The notes: generated by a model from the sequence alone, not told the origin. A stretch of 64,000 nt of DNA from Effrenium voratum (GCA_963377175.1 CAUJNA010001224.1:1425001-1489000), one strand, 5' to 3'; counted from the stretch's first letter, positions 47,501 through 54,240 are shown. A program made the numbers and translations.

Positions 47501-50447
47501 CTGCGCAGATCTGGCTATGACTTACACTACAATTCTGCAAGCAGGCCAAGGCCCCCCACATAGGCAAGGTTCTTGACGCATTCTTATAATAAGGGTTTTG
47601 AGAACCATTCTGGTGGGCACAGGGCCCTAATGATTAGCCGAATGCAATGCTGCGCTAACCCTGCTCAAAAGGCTTGTGGCAGCCAATTCTGATCTTCATA
47701 TGTTGACATGAACCACTGAGGACTGTGGGCAATTGAACAAAAATTGAAAGCCACGCCTGACATGTCACAGAATTAGTGAGAATTGAACGCACACCCCACA
47801 TCATGGGTGTACGCTGTTGACATGCAGACAACGAGCGGCGCCGCTCAGGTACCGATTCCAGCAACACATCATTAGCCAAAATATCAAGGTGCCTTCCTGG
47901 GTTAACAGAACTGAACACAGGCAACCCGGCAAAAGCGGAAATCATGATTTTGAGAAGTTGCGCAAGACCAGCCACATTGCAGAACTAACTGTGTGGACTG
48001 TTGTAATTGACCTAGGACTGTGTTACGTTTAGTACCCCCCTCTTCGGTATGGAGCAAGGACAGTGAATTCCAACTGAGTGTGTCCGTGGCATCAGCTTGC
48101 CTGAACGCTTTCAATGAAGTATCAACAGCGCTGCTGCAAAGGACAACACATTCGCCTGCAATGTAGCAAACATCCCCATGCATGCTAGGGTTCCAATACA
48201 AGTTGCGTGTCTGCAAACAAAGCGCACGGAGACCCAATTGTCGGGTATCCCAAGGGCTGGTCCCAGCCAAGGTTCAACAAGGGCCAACTTTGTCAACGAG
48301 CGGCTTTTATTCCATGGCCATCAATTGGTTCATGACGTCAGCAACCTCAAAGGGTGGACTCAGACATGTTGCTGTCTCCAAGCCCTCCTGTATGGAAGAA
48401 TGAAGTGTGAGGGAAAAAAGGTCACCTCCGAATGCTTGCACACCAACCGGCCTCAGTCATGATTCCAGCACCAAGCCTTCATCTCTTCGATCACCCTAAT
48501 GCTTGCTGCTTTTATTTTACTTCCCGATGGGTTTCTGCGGTTTCAATCGGCACCTGCTCCGGCTGCGGTGTGTCAGTGGACTCCACCAAGTGCCTGCAGC
48601 GCGGCTGGCTTCAAGCCATGGCTCCATCTCATGATCCATAATTTGGAAGAGGCGAGCCAACTCAATAATCTAGGTCCTCCAGTAGAGAGCTTAGAATAAG
48701 TTGGTACCCGATTTTTGTTCTGTAGTTTATGTTAGTAGGGGAACTCTCCCCCAAGATAGGGTAAAAGGGCACTACGGGGGGGCCTGGTAACAATTGCCCT
48801 ACATGGAGCTTGATATGGCCCGTCTTCTGGAAGACGATTCCTCGCTCTTTTCATGGTACGTATGTTTCAATGTCTGACTTGGAATACTGCAATGATGGGC
48901 TGTACTCACGGGAATGTCCAGATGCATGGAAGGGACTGCATCTTATCTTTTTTGCTACCACACACCTTGTACTTGACCTACTGTGTTGCAGATCCACTCC
49001 AAGCAGAGCTATTTAGGATCCTGTTACAGTGAGACCCAGGTATATTTGCCCCTGACCCTGGCCCACTTCCTTGATGAAAGTTACATGTTCCGAGGGTCAA
49101 CTCTCCAACGTGGCTCCAAATGTGTGAAGCAGAGCAATGCACGAAAGAGGGTCCCTGGAAGATCGGAGAGCGATCGCCAGCCCCGTAAAGTTTGCGGCAA
49201 GTCGCCGCCGGAAGTAACGAGCATGTGTCCAAGTTGGGCCCCTAAACGGCGGCTTTCTGTCGCTTCCTTTTGCGCACACTACTCGAACTGGGTCCCTACT
49301 TGCCGATTCCCAAGTGGCGGCTTCGCATCCTAAATATCTCATGATGTTGCCATCCTTCAAACAAATCCCGATAGCAAACACCTCCCGCAGCTGAACAAAC
49401 CCTTGCGTCACTGAAGTCCCATGTCAACCTGCGCCAACTCAAAACTCAAGGAGCTGCATCGGACTACATCACAATCACGTTTGAAGTATGGTTTTTTGAC
49501 ATACCCGTCACCATCTCGATTTTTAGCTGGTGAGGCCGGGTTGGATCTGTCCTCTGCAATTAGAAACAGCGCCATCCAAATGGGCACGCGCGTGCTTCGA
49601 GGGCCTCACTGTCTACTGGCCCGGTACCGATTGCTCTCAACATCACTGCACGGGACACACTCTGTCTAGATCAATGGTGTCCAGTCGAACTTGATTGAGA
49701 CATTGCACATGGCCATGGGGCCTCAGTCTAAGGCTTTGGTAGAGAGTAACAAATCGCCTGGAACGCGCATTTCATGTGACTTGGCAATGCCTGCATTGAA
49801 ACACAGCGTGGTGATGGTCCTTCATGCGTTGCTGCTCTTTCAATGACCTCATGGCCTCATGAAAATGGCTTTGCCATGCTTCGAGATGACTCTGTGAGCC
49901 TATGAGATGATGTTGATCATCTCAGCATCCAAGCACAAAAGAAGTTCTCAAACAGTTGATGTCCTGAGAAGGCGCTAAGTAAAGCCATGCTCGCGCTGCC
50001 AACACAAATCAGCAAGGCCACTAACAGTCCTAGAAGAGAAAGGACAAACACACACACACACACACAAAGAAAAAACCGGCCACGCCAAAGGGATGATGTA
50101 ATACTGTAAGGCCACACCAGCATCATACACCCGAGTTTTGCATGGCTCCACACCATTCACACTATATCAAACGAGTCACGGTCAAAATGACACGGGCAAA
50201 TTGGTTTCAGCCAGGTACGCGCCCAAATGAAAGTACATTGTTGGATATGTTGTCCAAACCTTATGAATTGATGCCCAAGGCAATTCTGTTGCTTAGCGGG
50301 GAATGTGGGCATGAACCTACAACCATCTCTCTAGAACCCAGTGGATGCTGAAGGGAAATACACATTTTCCTATGAACCACCAGGATACCCGGGCCCCCGG
50401 CGCTGTTCCATACTGACCCCGGCCGAGGAAGCGGACGCATCGGAAAC
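6611..50447 (-). CDS. NEK: NIMA-related (NEK-like) serine/threonine kinase, interrupted by a nested gene; both ends incomplete
   Basis: Eleven exons fit together in phase: 50447-50402, 48593-48554, 47464-47429, 46067-46021, 45372-45354, [one short exon not found], 44808-44761, 9484-9436, 9012-8952, 8283-8237, 7258-7228, 6700-6611. They encode, in order, the glycine loop ([10 protein letters not shown]), the beta3 lysine ([12 protein letters not shown]), the helix C glutamate ([10 protein letters not shown]), LKHPNV, the hinge ([11 protein letters not shown]), [10 protein letters not shown], the catalytic loop [18 protein letters not shown] and the activation segment [17 protein letters not shown] and GTPYYMSPE are typical of NEK kinases, which act in cell-cycle and flagellar/ciliary control. 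All catalytic residues are present. Exons before the glycine loop and after SPE were not found, so the model lacks helices F-I. The hinge intron (44760-9485, same strand) contains the entire pyrophosphatase gene. Alternatives are two partial kinase copies or an assembly join. Confidence 0.8.
7108..7565 (+). repeat. ATAGAT and ATGC/TATG microsatellites
   Basis: (ATAGAT)n near 7113-7145 and a long degenerate TATG/CATG/CGTA tract at 7385-7560. They flank the 31-nt NEK microexon (7258-7228). Confidence 0.9.
9124..9352 (+). repeat. Duplicated block with TTGAACCTTGAACTGCTTCT units
   Basis: A 50-bp block (AGAGGTCCAAAAGCCCAAAG and CGCCCAGCCAGCTTCTTTTG) occurs twice, separated by repeats of the 21-bp TTGAAC unit. 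It lies in the NEK intron between 9436 and 9012. Confidence 0.85.
9485..10916. other. Spacer between pyrophosphatase stop and NEK C-lobe
   Basis: I see no conserved motif. A GC-rich minus-strand patch at 10430-10560 is open in more than one frame but matches nothing I know. If the nesting is real, the pyrophosphatase 3' untranslated region and processing signal should lie here. Confidence 0.4.
10917..15688 (-). CDS. VP1: Pyrophosphatase exons 21-26 (C-terminus)
   Basis: Exon 21 (about 15688-15579) gives [20 protein letters not shown] then GTFFGVQ. Exon 22 gives [15 protein letters not shown]. Exon 23 gives [20 protein letters not shown]. Exon 24 gives [17 protein letters not shown]. Exon 25 gives [14 protein letters not shown]. 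Exon 26 gives [23 protein letters not shown] and a TAA stop. Donors are GT, GT, GA, GA and GA. These are the conserved last three helices and the second catalytic loop of the family. A short inverted-repeat element (15694-15817) ends only 4 bases from the exon 21 acceptor AG, and another (11508-11622) lies 62 bases upstream of exon 25. Confidence 0.95.
10917..44371 (-). CDS. VP1: Membrane-bound proton-translocating pyrophosphatase, complete 26-exon gene
   Basis: The product hydrolyses pyrophosphate and pumps protons across an internal membrane (vacuole or acidocalcisome type). Exons (high to low): 44371-44264, 43417-43353, 43133-43075, 42239-42147, 41047-40947, 40779-40681, 38052-37939, 37355-37323, 36614-36558, 36399-36295, 35878-35768, 35318-35251, 34857-34746, 34254-34125, 33070-32960, 32070-31994, 30765-30682, 29344-29276, 28932-28859, 27791-~27700, ~15688-15579, 14993-14899, 14049-13983, 12682-12605, 11446-11405, 10988-10917. 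Apart from the exon 20/21 join, every boundary keeps phase. The product is about 740 residues, the usual family length, with many hydrophobic segments. Signature motifs include [53 protein letters not shown] and [23 protein letters not shown] rather than GNTTKA points to the potassium-dependent subclass. The start is the ATG of [10 protein letters not shown]; the stop is TAA. Confidence 0.96.
11508..11622 (+). mobile_element. Short inverted-repeat element, family B, copy 1
   Basis: The ends are AGGTCCTCCAGTAG and the inverse CTACTGGGGGGCCT. The core has CTGTGGTCTATGTTAGTAGG. It lies 62 bp upstream of pyrophosphatase exon 25. Confidence 0.85.
12928..12983 (+). repeat. (GT)n microsatellite
   Basis: About 27 uninterrupted GT units in pyrophosphatase intron 23. 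Confidence 0.97.
13290..13465 (+). repeat. TGTGTGTC microsatellite
   Basis: Eight-base TGTGTGTC units. The long frames read across it are low-complexity artefacts. Confidence 0.95.
14205..14315 (+). repeat. GTGTTTGT microsatellite
   Basis: Degenerate GTGTTTGC/GTGTTCGT units in pyrophosphatase intron 22. Confidence 0.95.
15068..15122. repeat. AT-rich palindromic tract
   Basis: ATATATATATATTTATATAT followed by TATATATGTATATATATA can form a cruciform. It lies 75 bp upstream of pyrophosphatase exon 22. Similar short (AT)n tracts occur at 51916-51945, 55366-55393, 56519-56533 and 63693-63755. Confidence 0.8.
15694..15817 (+). mobile_element. Short inverted-repeat element, family A, copy 3
   Basis: It has the same ends (ATGGCCATGGGTCAAAA and TTTTGACACCCACAGCCA) and the same core. 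The outer end lies 4 bp from the AG of the pyrophosphatase exon 21 acceptor, so the element forms the 3' end of that intron. Confidence 0.85.
16015..16951 (+). repeat. Left terminal inverted repeat (937 bp)
   Basis: Its reverse complement matches 21992-22928 with the same length. It carries six subterminal copies of a motif related to TTCGGTGGCTTGCCCCGCCC, at about 16314, 16391, 16438, 16542, 16761 and 16807. Two of them are the variant with CATGCCCCATCC. Confidence 0.93.
17053..17673 (+). pseudogene. Tyrosine-recombinase-like fragment with one in-frame stop
   Basis: One frame runs from [20 protein letters not shown] to beyond [15 protein letters not shown], interrupted only by TAG at 17374-17376. 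The N-terminus is basic with a C-x4-C-like cluster (CSYKKC, NKCH). The later part ([20 protein letters not shown]) looks like the strand-rich core of a tyrosine recombinase or integrase domain, but the catalytic R-H-R-Y set is not visible, so this is a fragment at best. It is antisense to the tail of the transposase-like frame below. Confidence 0.4.
17368..19349 (-). pseudogene. Transposase-like gene with an N-terminal zinc finger, broken by two frameshifts
   Basis: Three minus-strand frames follow one another. 19349 to about 18770 begins with a finger-like [15 protein letters not shown] and [11 protein letters not shown] (CxxC plus H residues, TTF/BED type). It goes on to [15 protein letters not shown], which resembles the first catalytic aspartate region of RNase-H-like hAT transposases. 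About 18770 to 18463 continues with [13 protein letters not shown] and [14 protein letters not shown]. 18455 to 17368 carries the remaining 360 residues. The second shift falls in an A7 run (18456-18462), the first in a short A/G run. The assignment to hAT is tentative; the frame changes could instead be short introns. Confidence 0.4.
19390..19654. mobile_element. Nested hairpin element of about 265 bp
   Basis: The left end reads GCGGAAAAAACTTAAGTTT and the right end is its inverse. The arms go on to share TCCAGAGGGTCTCYGG and a GCCGCAGYGCTGTGG segment around a short centre. It lies inside the 6.9-kb element, upstream of the transposase-like frame, so it probably inserted there secondarily. 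No target duplication is clear. Confidence 0.65.
19907..20248 (-). CDS. Low-complexity charged tail in the element, perhaps the C-terminus of the preceding gene
   Basis: An open frame rich in A, P, K and E ([27 protein letters not shown]) ends at a TGA. It lies directly after the methyltransferase-like frame on the same strand and may be its last exon. No fold is recognised. Confidence 0.3.
   Translation of the reverse strand: MVPPCLPTTTQADSGDSNLTRGKAGGKAPPVSKAKSKAGQLGPVPPPAKNGGPNSGSALVDLVENMLKAAPPAPGAGPAPKQGRRVKAKAAAPPATEDPAEEEEDDPTDREPN
20220..20985 (-). pseudogene. Possible methyltransferase-like gene inside the element
   Basis: The minus strand is open for about 190 codons. It includes [19 protein letters not shown] and later [17 protein letters not shown], a DxxxGxG-type loop seen in S-adenosylmethionine-dependent methyltransferases. 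It then breaks near 20450 and resumes as [20 protein letters not shown], which looks like the following helix. The break could be an intron or a frameshift. No ATG opens the frame; an AG acceptor at about 20986 suggests an upstream exon. Confidence 0.35.
21387..21860 (-). CDS. Small single-pass membrane protein-like ORF in the element
   Basis: The frame of about 157 codons contains one strong hydrophobic segment ([20 protein letters not shown]) followed by a glycine/serine/proline-rich tail. It is the first minus-strand frame inside the right terminal repeat. The function is not recognisable. A copy of the terminal-repeat motif (GGGGCAAGCCACCGAAAC, near 21720) overlaps its coding region. Confidence 0.3.
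   Translation of the reverse strand: MFSIASKVWSLRPACKTIRAWQVKTRCVRLAALRQVSRRGRVSVACPITGVKAAAMSIALVAGVIVGFFMGVVVPIGGKGLKGGSAAGKGQTDEQGSRSSDGVGLQPEATGNPLAGGKVGSGGLPQPDSADPVPQSGEIVIECQRAASESEAGPGHS
21992..22928 (-). repeat. Right terminal inverted repeat (937 bp)
   Basis: This is the inverted copy of 16015-16951, with the same six motif copies in reverse order. The copies differ by a few substitutions, for example in the A/T-rich stretch near the outer end, so the two repeats have had time to diverge slightly. Confidence 0.93.
22984..23350 (+). repeat. Array of GGTCACATTTGACCCTACC-type repeats (left of satellite)
   Basis: Three to four copies of CGCGAAACGCRCCGGTCACA followed by TTGACCCTACCCTACTTTG are separated by 50-100 bp. 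They start about 55 bp beyond the 6.9-kb element and end at the satellite. The same unit returns at 26384-26745. Confidence 0.75.
23370..25447. repeat. Telomere-like satellite with 782-bp higher-order repeat
   Basis: Subunits of about 49 bp share CACCACATCACTTTAGGG and GCTGTCACTTC. Each carries the dinoflagellate/plant-type TTTAGGG telomere heptamer, sometimes doubled as GGGTTTAGGGTTTAG. The doubled motif starts at 23673 (variant), 23771, 24116, 24454, 24553, 24898, 25236 and 25335. Successive spacings are 98, 345, 338, 99, 345, 338 and 99, so the array repeats with a 782-bp super-period. Confidence 0.93.
25426..26079 (-). CDS. KRPAA-repeat protein with a Cys/His cluster, 3' end fused into satellite
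   Basis: From ATG at 26079 the frame starts with three MKRPAA units. It continues with a zinc-ligand-like stretch ([32 protein letters not shown], then [12 protein letters not shown]), reminiscent of WRKY/GCM or FLYWCH-type fingers found in transposon proteins. After [13 protein letters not shown] the frame runs into satellite sequence and ends at 25426, so the natural C-terminus appears lost. It lies in intron 20 of the pyrophosphatase. The assignment is tentative. Confidence 0.45.
   Translation of the reverse strand: MKRPAAMKRPAAADMKRPAAQTTAKGGFQNPEFVNFLEERTPSLLNREQFLARLKEAVAGTVPGQYVQIGYSCRKEKTCSTVFKYRFYCRSCTLCASQKGWRGRATYDTTEQQLQIRGLPVEKHGSFDRRQNLSEHALLPSQKHVVASMLRRGGPVSVQKALHELADKDAELPAETALSHFMHNYKKRSLTKEEKKELEPWSLRTQKTLKKCQKTLK
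26384..26745. repeat. Second GACCCTACC repeat array, ending in an inverted copy
   Basis: Direct copies (near 26394, 26466, 26572, 26650 and 26680) are followed by inverted copies (GGTAGGGTCAAATGCGACC at about 26703 and 26730). Together with 22984-23350 they bracket the satellite and the KRPAA frame. The bracketed block may have moved as a unit. Confidence 0.7.
27700..34254 (-). CDS. VP1: Pyrophosphatase exons 14-20
   Basis: Exon 14 (34254-34125) gives [17 protein letters not shown] and ends in NIIQ plus G. Exon 15 gives [20 protein letters not shown]. Exon 16 gives [17 protein letters not shown]. Exon 17 gives [16 protein letters not shown], the segment that separates potassium-dependent (A) from independent (K) enzymes. 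Exon 18 gives [18 protein letters not shown], exon 19 [20 protein letters not shown], and exon 20 [19 protein letters not shown]. Donors are GC, GC, GC, GC, GT and GC through exon 19. The 3' end of exon 20 is uncertain: several GA/GC donors after KRQFSVK would keep an open frame. Confidence 0.93.
30301..30613 (+). repeat. 80-bp direct duplication
   Basis: 30301-30383 and 30534-30613 share GTGTTGTTCCCAT, a poly-C run, TTGCCCGAAAAAA and GAGATGATGCCTCT. They lie in pyrophosphatase intron 17. Confidence 0.8.
30819..30922 (+). mobile_element. Short inverted-repeat element, family B, copy 2
   Basis: CAGTAGAGAGGTTAGAATAA begins it (outermost bases lost); it ends CTACTGGGGGACCTAGG. It lies 54 bp upstream of pyrophosphatase exon 17. 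Confidence 0.8.
34746..38052 (-). CDS. VP1: Pyrophosphatase exons 7-13 (first catalytic loop)
   Basis: Exon 7 (38052-37939) gives [20 protein letters not shown] then YTK. Exon 8 (37355-37323) is a 33-nt microexon encoding [11 protein letters not shown], the substrate-binding DxxxDxxxK loop. Exon 9 gives [14 protein letters not shown] and exon 10 [20 protein letters not shown]. Exon 11 gives [20 protein letters not shown], exon 12 [16 protein letters not shown], and exon 13 a helix plus a lumenal loop ending HGSPFK. Donors are GA, GC, GC, GC, GT, GC and GC. The metal/pyrophosphate-binding aspartates expected for the family are all present, so I see no sign of inactivation. Confidence 0.95.
37733..37915 (+). 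repeat. Three copies of an AACAAACCATCTAACCCCCTG unit
   Basis: ACATAACAAACCATCTAACC followed by CCCTGTTTCAATGGGTCG recurs with a spacing of about 60-65 bp, just downstream of pyrophosphatase exon 7. Confidence 0.8.
38785..39090 (+). repeat. GCGCAAGTTGCTCT tandem array
   Basis: About 20 imperfect copies of a 14-17-bp unit such as TGCGCAAGTTGCTC. It is open in several frames only because of the repeat. It is in pyrophosphatase intron 6. Confidence 0.85.
39090..39525 (+). repeat. 61-bp tandem repeat, about 7 copies
   Basis: The unit starts CCGGAGCTGCGGGGGTGTGC and contains TACTACGTTTGTACTTAAAA. Starts are spaced 60-61 bp, and two sub-variants alternate (GGGGGTGTGCT and GGGAGCACGCT). Confidence 0.92.
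39525..39600 (-). other. tRNA-like sequence with an intact B box
   Basis: The minus strand reads GTCGCGGGTTCGATTCCCCC, a consensus tRNA T-arm/B box. It is preceded by an anticodon-like CTTTCGC loop and a D-arm-like GTCTCGTGGTTTGCGCGCC. The 5' acceptor strand does not pair with the 3' strand, so it is more likely a tRNA pseudogene or SINE head than a functional tRNA. Confidence 0.4.
39617..40195 (+). repeat. Tandem block: two copies of an AGCGAGAGCGCTTCGAC unit, then six 72-74-bp units
   Basis: GCACGGCGCCACAGCGAGAG occurs twice (39627 and 39699). From about 39764 a unit with AAATCGTAAAAAGTCCTCAG and CTCGACCACGCGAATCTCCG repeats six times. Both unit types share CTCCGCAGAGGGT. Confidence 0.9.
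40284..40555 (+). repeat. 15-bp tandem array (TAACTTGGCTCTATG)
   Basis: About 17 near-perfect copies, with two variant units containing CTACCTAACC. It is the last of the arrays in pyrophosphatase intron 6 and ends 125 bp before the exon 6 donor on the minus strand. Confidence 0.95.
40681..44371 (-). CDS. VP1: Pyrophosphatase exons 1-6 (first membrane helices)
   Basis: Exon 1 (44371-44264) encodes [20 protein letters not shown] and the rest of helix 1. Exon 2 gives [20 protein letters not shown]. Exon 3 gives [18 protein letters not shown], matching the family's GAxxFLxxEY segment. Exon 4 gives a helix ending LTAGAFLTG. Exon 5 gives [12 protein letters not shown] and ATFSNART. Exon 6 gives [20 protein letters not shown]. 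Donors are GA, GA, GC, GC, GT and GC. Around intron 4 the sequence GACAGGYGC occurs at both splice sites. Intron 1 holds a 120-bp inverted-repeat element at 43970-44090. An in-frame codon lies 7 residues upstream of the chosen ATG, but a plausible AG acceptor separates them, so a short leader exon cannot be excluded. Confidence 0.93.
41190..41577 (+). repeat. GT-rich then (GA)n microsatellites
   Basis: A degenerate TGTGTGCG/GCGTGCAT tract to about 41400 and (GA)n at 41547-41576, in pyrophosphatase intron 4. Confidence 0.93.
43970..44090 (+). mobile_element. Short inverted-repeat element, family A, copy 4
   Basis: CGGCCATGGGTGAAAA begins it and TTTTGACCCACAGCCATG ends it, with the same core. 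It lies in pyrophosphatase intron 1, about 175 bp downstream of exon 1. Confidence 0.85.
44761..50447 (-). CDS. NEK: NEK kinase N-lobe exons (glycine loop to hinge)
   Basis: Six small exons cover the kinase N-lobe. 50447-50402 (GC donor) gives the glycine-rich loop. 48593-48554 (GT donor) gives [13 protein letters not shown]. 47464-47429 (GA donor) gives the beta3 strand with the VAK lysine. 46067-46021 (GA donor) gives helix C. 45372-45354, only 19 nt (GC donor), gives LKHPNV. 44808-44761 (GC donor) gives the hinge ending EYCA plus the first base of a glycine codon. Phases agree at every join except between LKHPNV and the hinge. There I expect one more short exon of about 8-12 residues in 45353-44809 and could not place it. 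The 44808 acceptor is an AG followed by GG. No C-lobe motif occurs in the 390 bp between this half and the pyrophosphatase start. Confidence 0.8.
48671..48786 (+). mobile_element. Short inverted-repeat element, family B, copy 3
   Basis: TAGGTCCTCCAGTAGAGAGC at one end and CTACGGGGGGGCCTGG at the other, with the same core as copy 1. It lies 78 bp upstream of the second NEK exon (48593). Confidence 0.85.
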
Positions 50448-51479
50448 CTCGAGCCTCGCAGTTGGGCCAGGGGCTCAAGTTGGGGGTAGTGAAGCGACCT
50501 GAAAATGACCCTCCGGGAATTCAAGGGATAGCAGCCCTTGACCCAAAAAACTGTCAGTGTTGGAGTCAGATGTAAATGTCCCCATGGAACTTCACTAAGC
50601 AGTTTTCCGTCAGCTGTCTCTTGGAGACACTTGGAGTGCACTCACAGTCCATGATGGAGGTGCATCTAGCATTAAGCGCGTCAACACCAGAAAGATGTTT
50701 GTTGTGGTTCTCGGCAAGCAAACACGACTCTGGCTGTCTATGATACCGGACAACCAACAGCTGGCCATTCCACAACCCTCCCGTGAGACTAAGTCAACAG
50801 GAGCTTCAGCATGGCACATGTTTGTTGCCACAACTTGCGACCTAACTTGCATCCAATCAGCATGGAAAGCGCCACCCACTCTGCCTCAGCTTTTGGCCCC
50901 CAACCGAGCAACATTTGCTTGATTCTCATCCATCAGCGAACCTTGACATGTTCCCCTTCCAAACATGGGAGTCCGCAGACTAGACTACTTGACTGCAAGA
51001 GCCACAGGCATGTCCATGCCAAGCGCAAACCAATGCGAATGGGAATGTCTTGCAGGGAACCCCAAGGGTTAATTCCTTTAAGTTGCCCCGCAGAAAGGGC
51101 GCCACGCCCAAGTCATGTCGATCTCAGACTTGGCAACTCAGGAGCCCAGCGGAGAGGATCCGGCTGGGGACCATCGGCTCGGAGCTGTCCTGCGCTGGAT
51201 GAAACTCGACAGAGGTTCTAACAAATCGCAGAAGGACTGCATCCAAATGTGGAAGCATTCGTGTCCAAGATTGAACATAGACCAACTAGCTCCACATAAT
51301 GTATATGTATACATACATATGTATATATGGTCCCGTGTTCCGTGTTGCTACCCCCCCCCCCCCCATATGGTATGGTCCCCCAGGACCCCCCCCCCCCCCG
51401 AGACCCCGAGCCCCCCGGATCCTGGCACCTACGGTCCCACCCCCACCCCGACCCCCTGAACTCGCACCCCGACACCCCG

Positions 51480-51830
51480 GCACCCCCACCCCCAGAACAA
51501 GCCAACCCGCAACCAACCATAAACCAACCCTAAACCAACCCTAAACTAACCCCAAATACACCCTAAACCAATCCCTAAACAATAAACCCAAACCTAAACC
51601 AACCCTAAACCAACCCTAAATACACCCTAAACCAATCAACAATAAACCCTAAACCGTACACCTCTAAACCTAAACCAACCCTAAACCAACCCTAAACCAA
51701 CCCTAAATCAACATAAATCAACCTAATCAACCCTGACACTGAACCAACCCTCAACTAACCCTAAATACACCCTAAATATACCCTAAACCAATTCTAAACC
51801 AACCCTAAACCACTACAACCCAACCACAGG
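51480..51830 (+). repeat. Interstitial CCCTAAA telomere-like tract
   Basis: Many copies of AACCCTAAACCA-type units (complement of TTTAGGG) with an 11-bp period. They are bracketed by C-rich runs at 51349-51500 and G-rich runs at 51843-51900. No gene is seen here. Confidence 0.85.
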
Positions 51831-54150
51831 ACCACAACCACAGGGGGGGGGGGGTACTTGTCTGACCCATGACCATTGGGGGGGGAGGGGGGGGGGGGCT
51901 GGCAACGCTGTACCATATATATATATATATATATCAATATGTAAACATGTTTACATGTGTCGGGACAAGCGCACACAGACACATACACAGACACAGACAC
52001 AGACACAGAGACAGAGACAATTGCAACCTTCCGTGGTGGCCAATTGGCACTTGCAACCTTCCGTGCTGCAGGTACACAGGTATACCGCGAAAACTCACGG
52101 CTCGCCCTCCTTTCCCACGGAAGTTGGCAACCGGAGCAGTCCTCATTGTCCAACTCCGCCTGTAAAGCGCAACTGAGCAACTTCCCCAGCACCATATCTG
52201 ATAAAGGTTTAGTGGTTTGTATGGTATCTAGTTATGCAAATCAAAAGGCTACATTGCAAACGCATGACTGCAAATGGCTCGACATATCTAATCCAGCTGG
52301 AAATCTATTCACACATGCCACTGTGAAGGCATACCAATATTAAACAGGTTGCAACATCTCAGCTTCCCAATATTTTCCAGGTGAATGGCTAGCTACGGGG
52401 TGGCCTTGCCACAATGGCCTCCCATCGCCTTAATCTCTCCACCAGAGTGGCACTTGCATGAGAGCATGCGGGTAGCCAGACCATGGAAACGATGCGAAAA
52501 CCTTGCAACTGGTAGGCCCGATCATGTCGTGCGCCTTAGGTGTGCTGGCTTCCTTGCAAGTGGATCTTACAAATGCCCCAACAAATAAACTCAAGGGCGG
52601 AACAGGCAGTTTGCTGCTGACAGGCACCCCATTCATCCCAGGCAGGCAGCATGGGGAGGAAGGCAAAAAATCGAGTGGGGCCTTTGGTGAATGTGATGTG
52701 GCCAAGGCCAAAGCAAAGAAGCTTCAGTACGGTGGGCGCACTTCTAAACCAAGCCAACCAATATGTCCGAGCTCTGGTAATTCCAAATAGCTTCCCCACC
52801 TTGCCATCATCAGAATCCTTATTCGGAAGCGACCCCAAACTTTTTTGTTCACCCCGGTGGCTCAAAGTATTGCTGCACTGGTGCAAAGCATCAATATTCA
52901 AGCCGCTCTAGCGAACTGTGCGGTCGTATGACCCGCACCTCACCCCTATGCGAATCGCAAAGGGATCAAGGACGGGACAACGAGTTGGCTCTTCCCGGCG
53001 CAGTTGCGCCAAGAGCCAAAATGTCAGCAAAAGTTCAGCGGTGAACTATGAGGCCCCAACCATGACGCTAAGCCATGGCCATCCAAGTACGGCTGGTTTG
53101 AATCCAAAGCACTGGGCTCCGTCAATGAAAACACCTCAGGCCCAGTGTGACAAGGACCTTGCTCATGATAGTTGGGGGAAAACATATCTTCCAACAATTT
53201 GATGGCTTGAGCCAATAAGTGCCCATCGGCATGTGTCTAAGTCCTGACTGTGCTCTTCCTGCATGTCTGTCTCACAGCTTGGGACGTGGGCGACGGATGT
53301 CTTTGATTGATGCCCCACGAGTGTCAGGGTATTGAGATTTCCTAAGCCTAGACGCATCTTGGTCCGTTGGGACTATCCATTTTCAGCTACCTCAGGTGAG
53401 CCCGCCCATCTGTTCTCCAAAATGCGTCTTGCTTGTATGCCCGGGGCGGCATTTAATCACTTTTGTGCTGGCAATGGCTGCGGCATTTCAAAGCGACTGC
53501 AAATCTTATGTGACACTCGGCTCGCTATGGAAGCATCAGCATGGCTGACCGCAATTGACCACGTTTCATCCTGGTAGTAACGGTCTGTAACGGTGAACGC
53601 GCAGCGCTCATATTTACTTGTCGGTGTTTTTTTCTAGCACAGGACGTGCTGCGTTCAGAGGGTAGGGCATGGCTTTAGAGTGCTGGACAGGAATTATCAG
53701 GCTCTGTAGCGGTCCCTACTGCGGTTTCCAGTTTACAAAGAGTGTGCAGTGTGTCCCTTATCAACAACGCGTATCCCTTATCTCAGATAGCTCAGGTAAG
53801 ATGCCCGCATAATCAAGTCCGCCCATTGAATACATTACTATGGCGTCTATCTGCCCTATGCGAAATGTGCTCATGGCTTCACCTCAAATACGTACTCCGA
53901 TGTGGGGGGTGCCACCCAACCGCAGGGTCCAAGGGAGCAGGCAACATGGCTATGCCATTTGTCTAGGTTGGCTAAGGCGAAGTTCGGTTCCAAAGAAGAA
54001 CCATAAACGAAGTCCTGGCTGTCCTCTCAGCACCAATCCTAACACATAGGAGCCGTCGCCAAAGCAACCCTCGTGTCACCAACTGGAATATCTCGGACCT
54101 TCGTTTCAAGGACTCGTTTTTGTTCTTGAGGGTTTTTGGTTATGTAATCT

Positions 54151-54240
54151 TGTAGTCTCATCCCGCAGTCTTTCCGTAGTCTTCCCATAGTCTTCCGGTA
54201 GTCTTCCCGTAGCCTCCGGTAGTGTTCCTGTAGTTTTTCC
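54151..54240 (+). repeat. 12-bp tandem repeat (GTCTTCCCGTAG)
   Basis: About seven imperfect copies. It is in a region without recognised exons. Confidence 0.85.
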
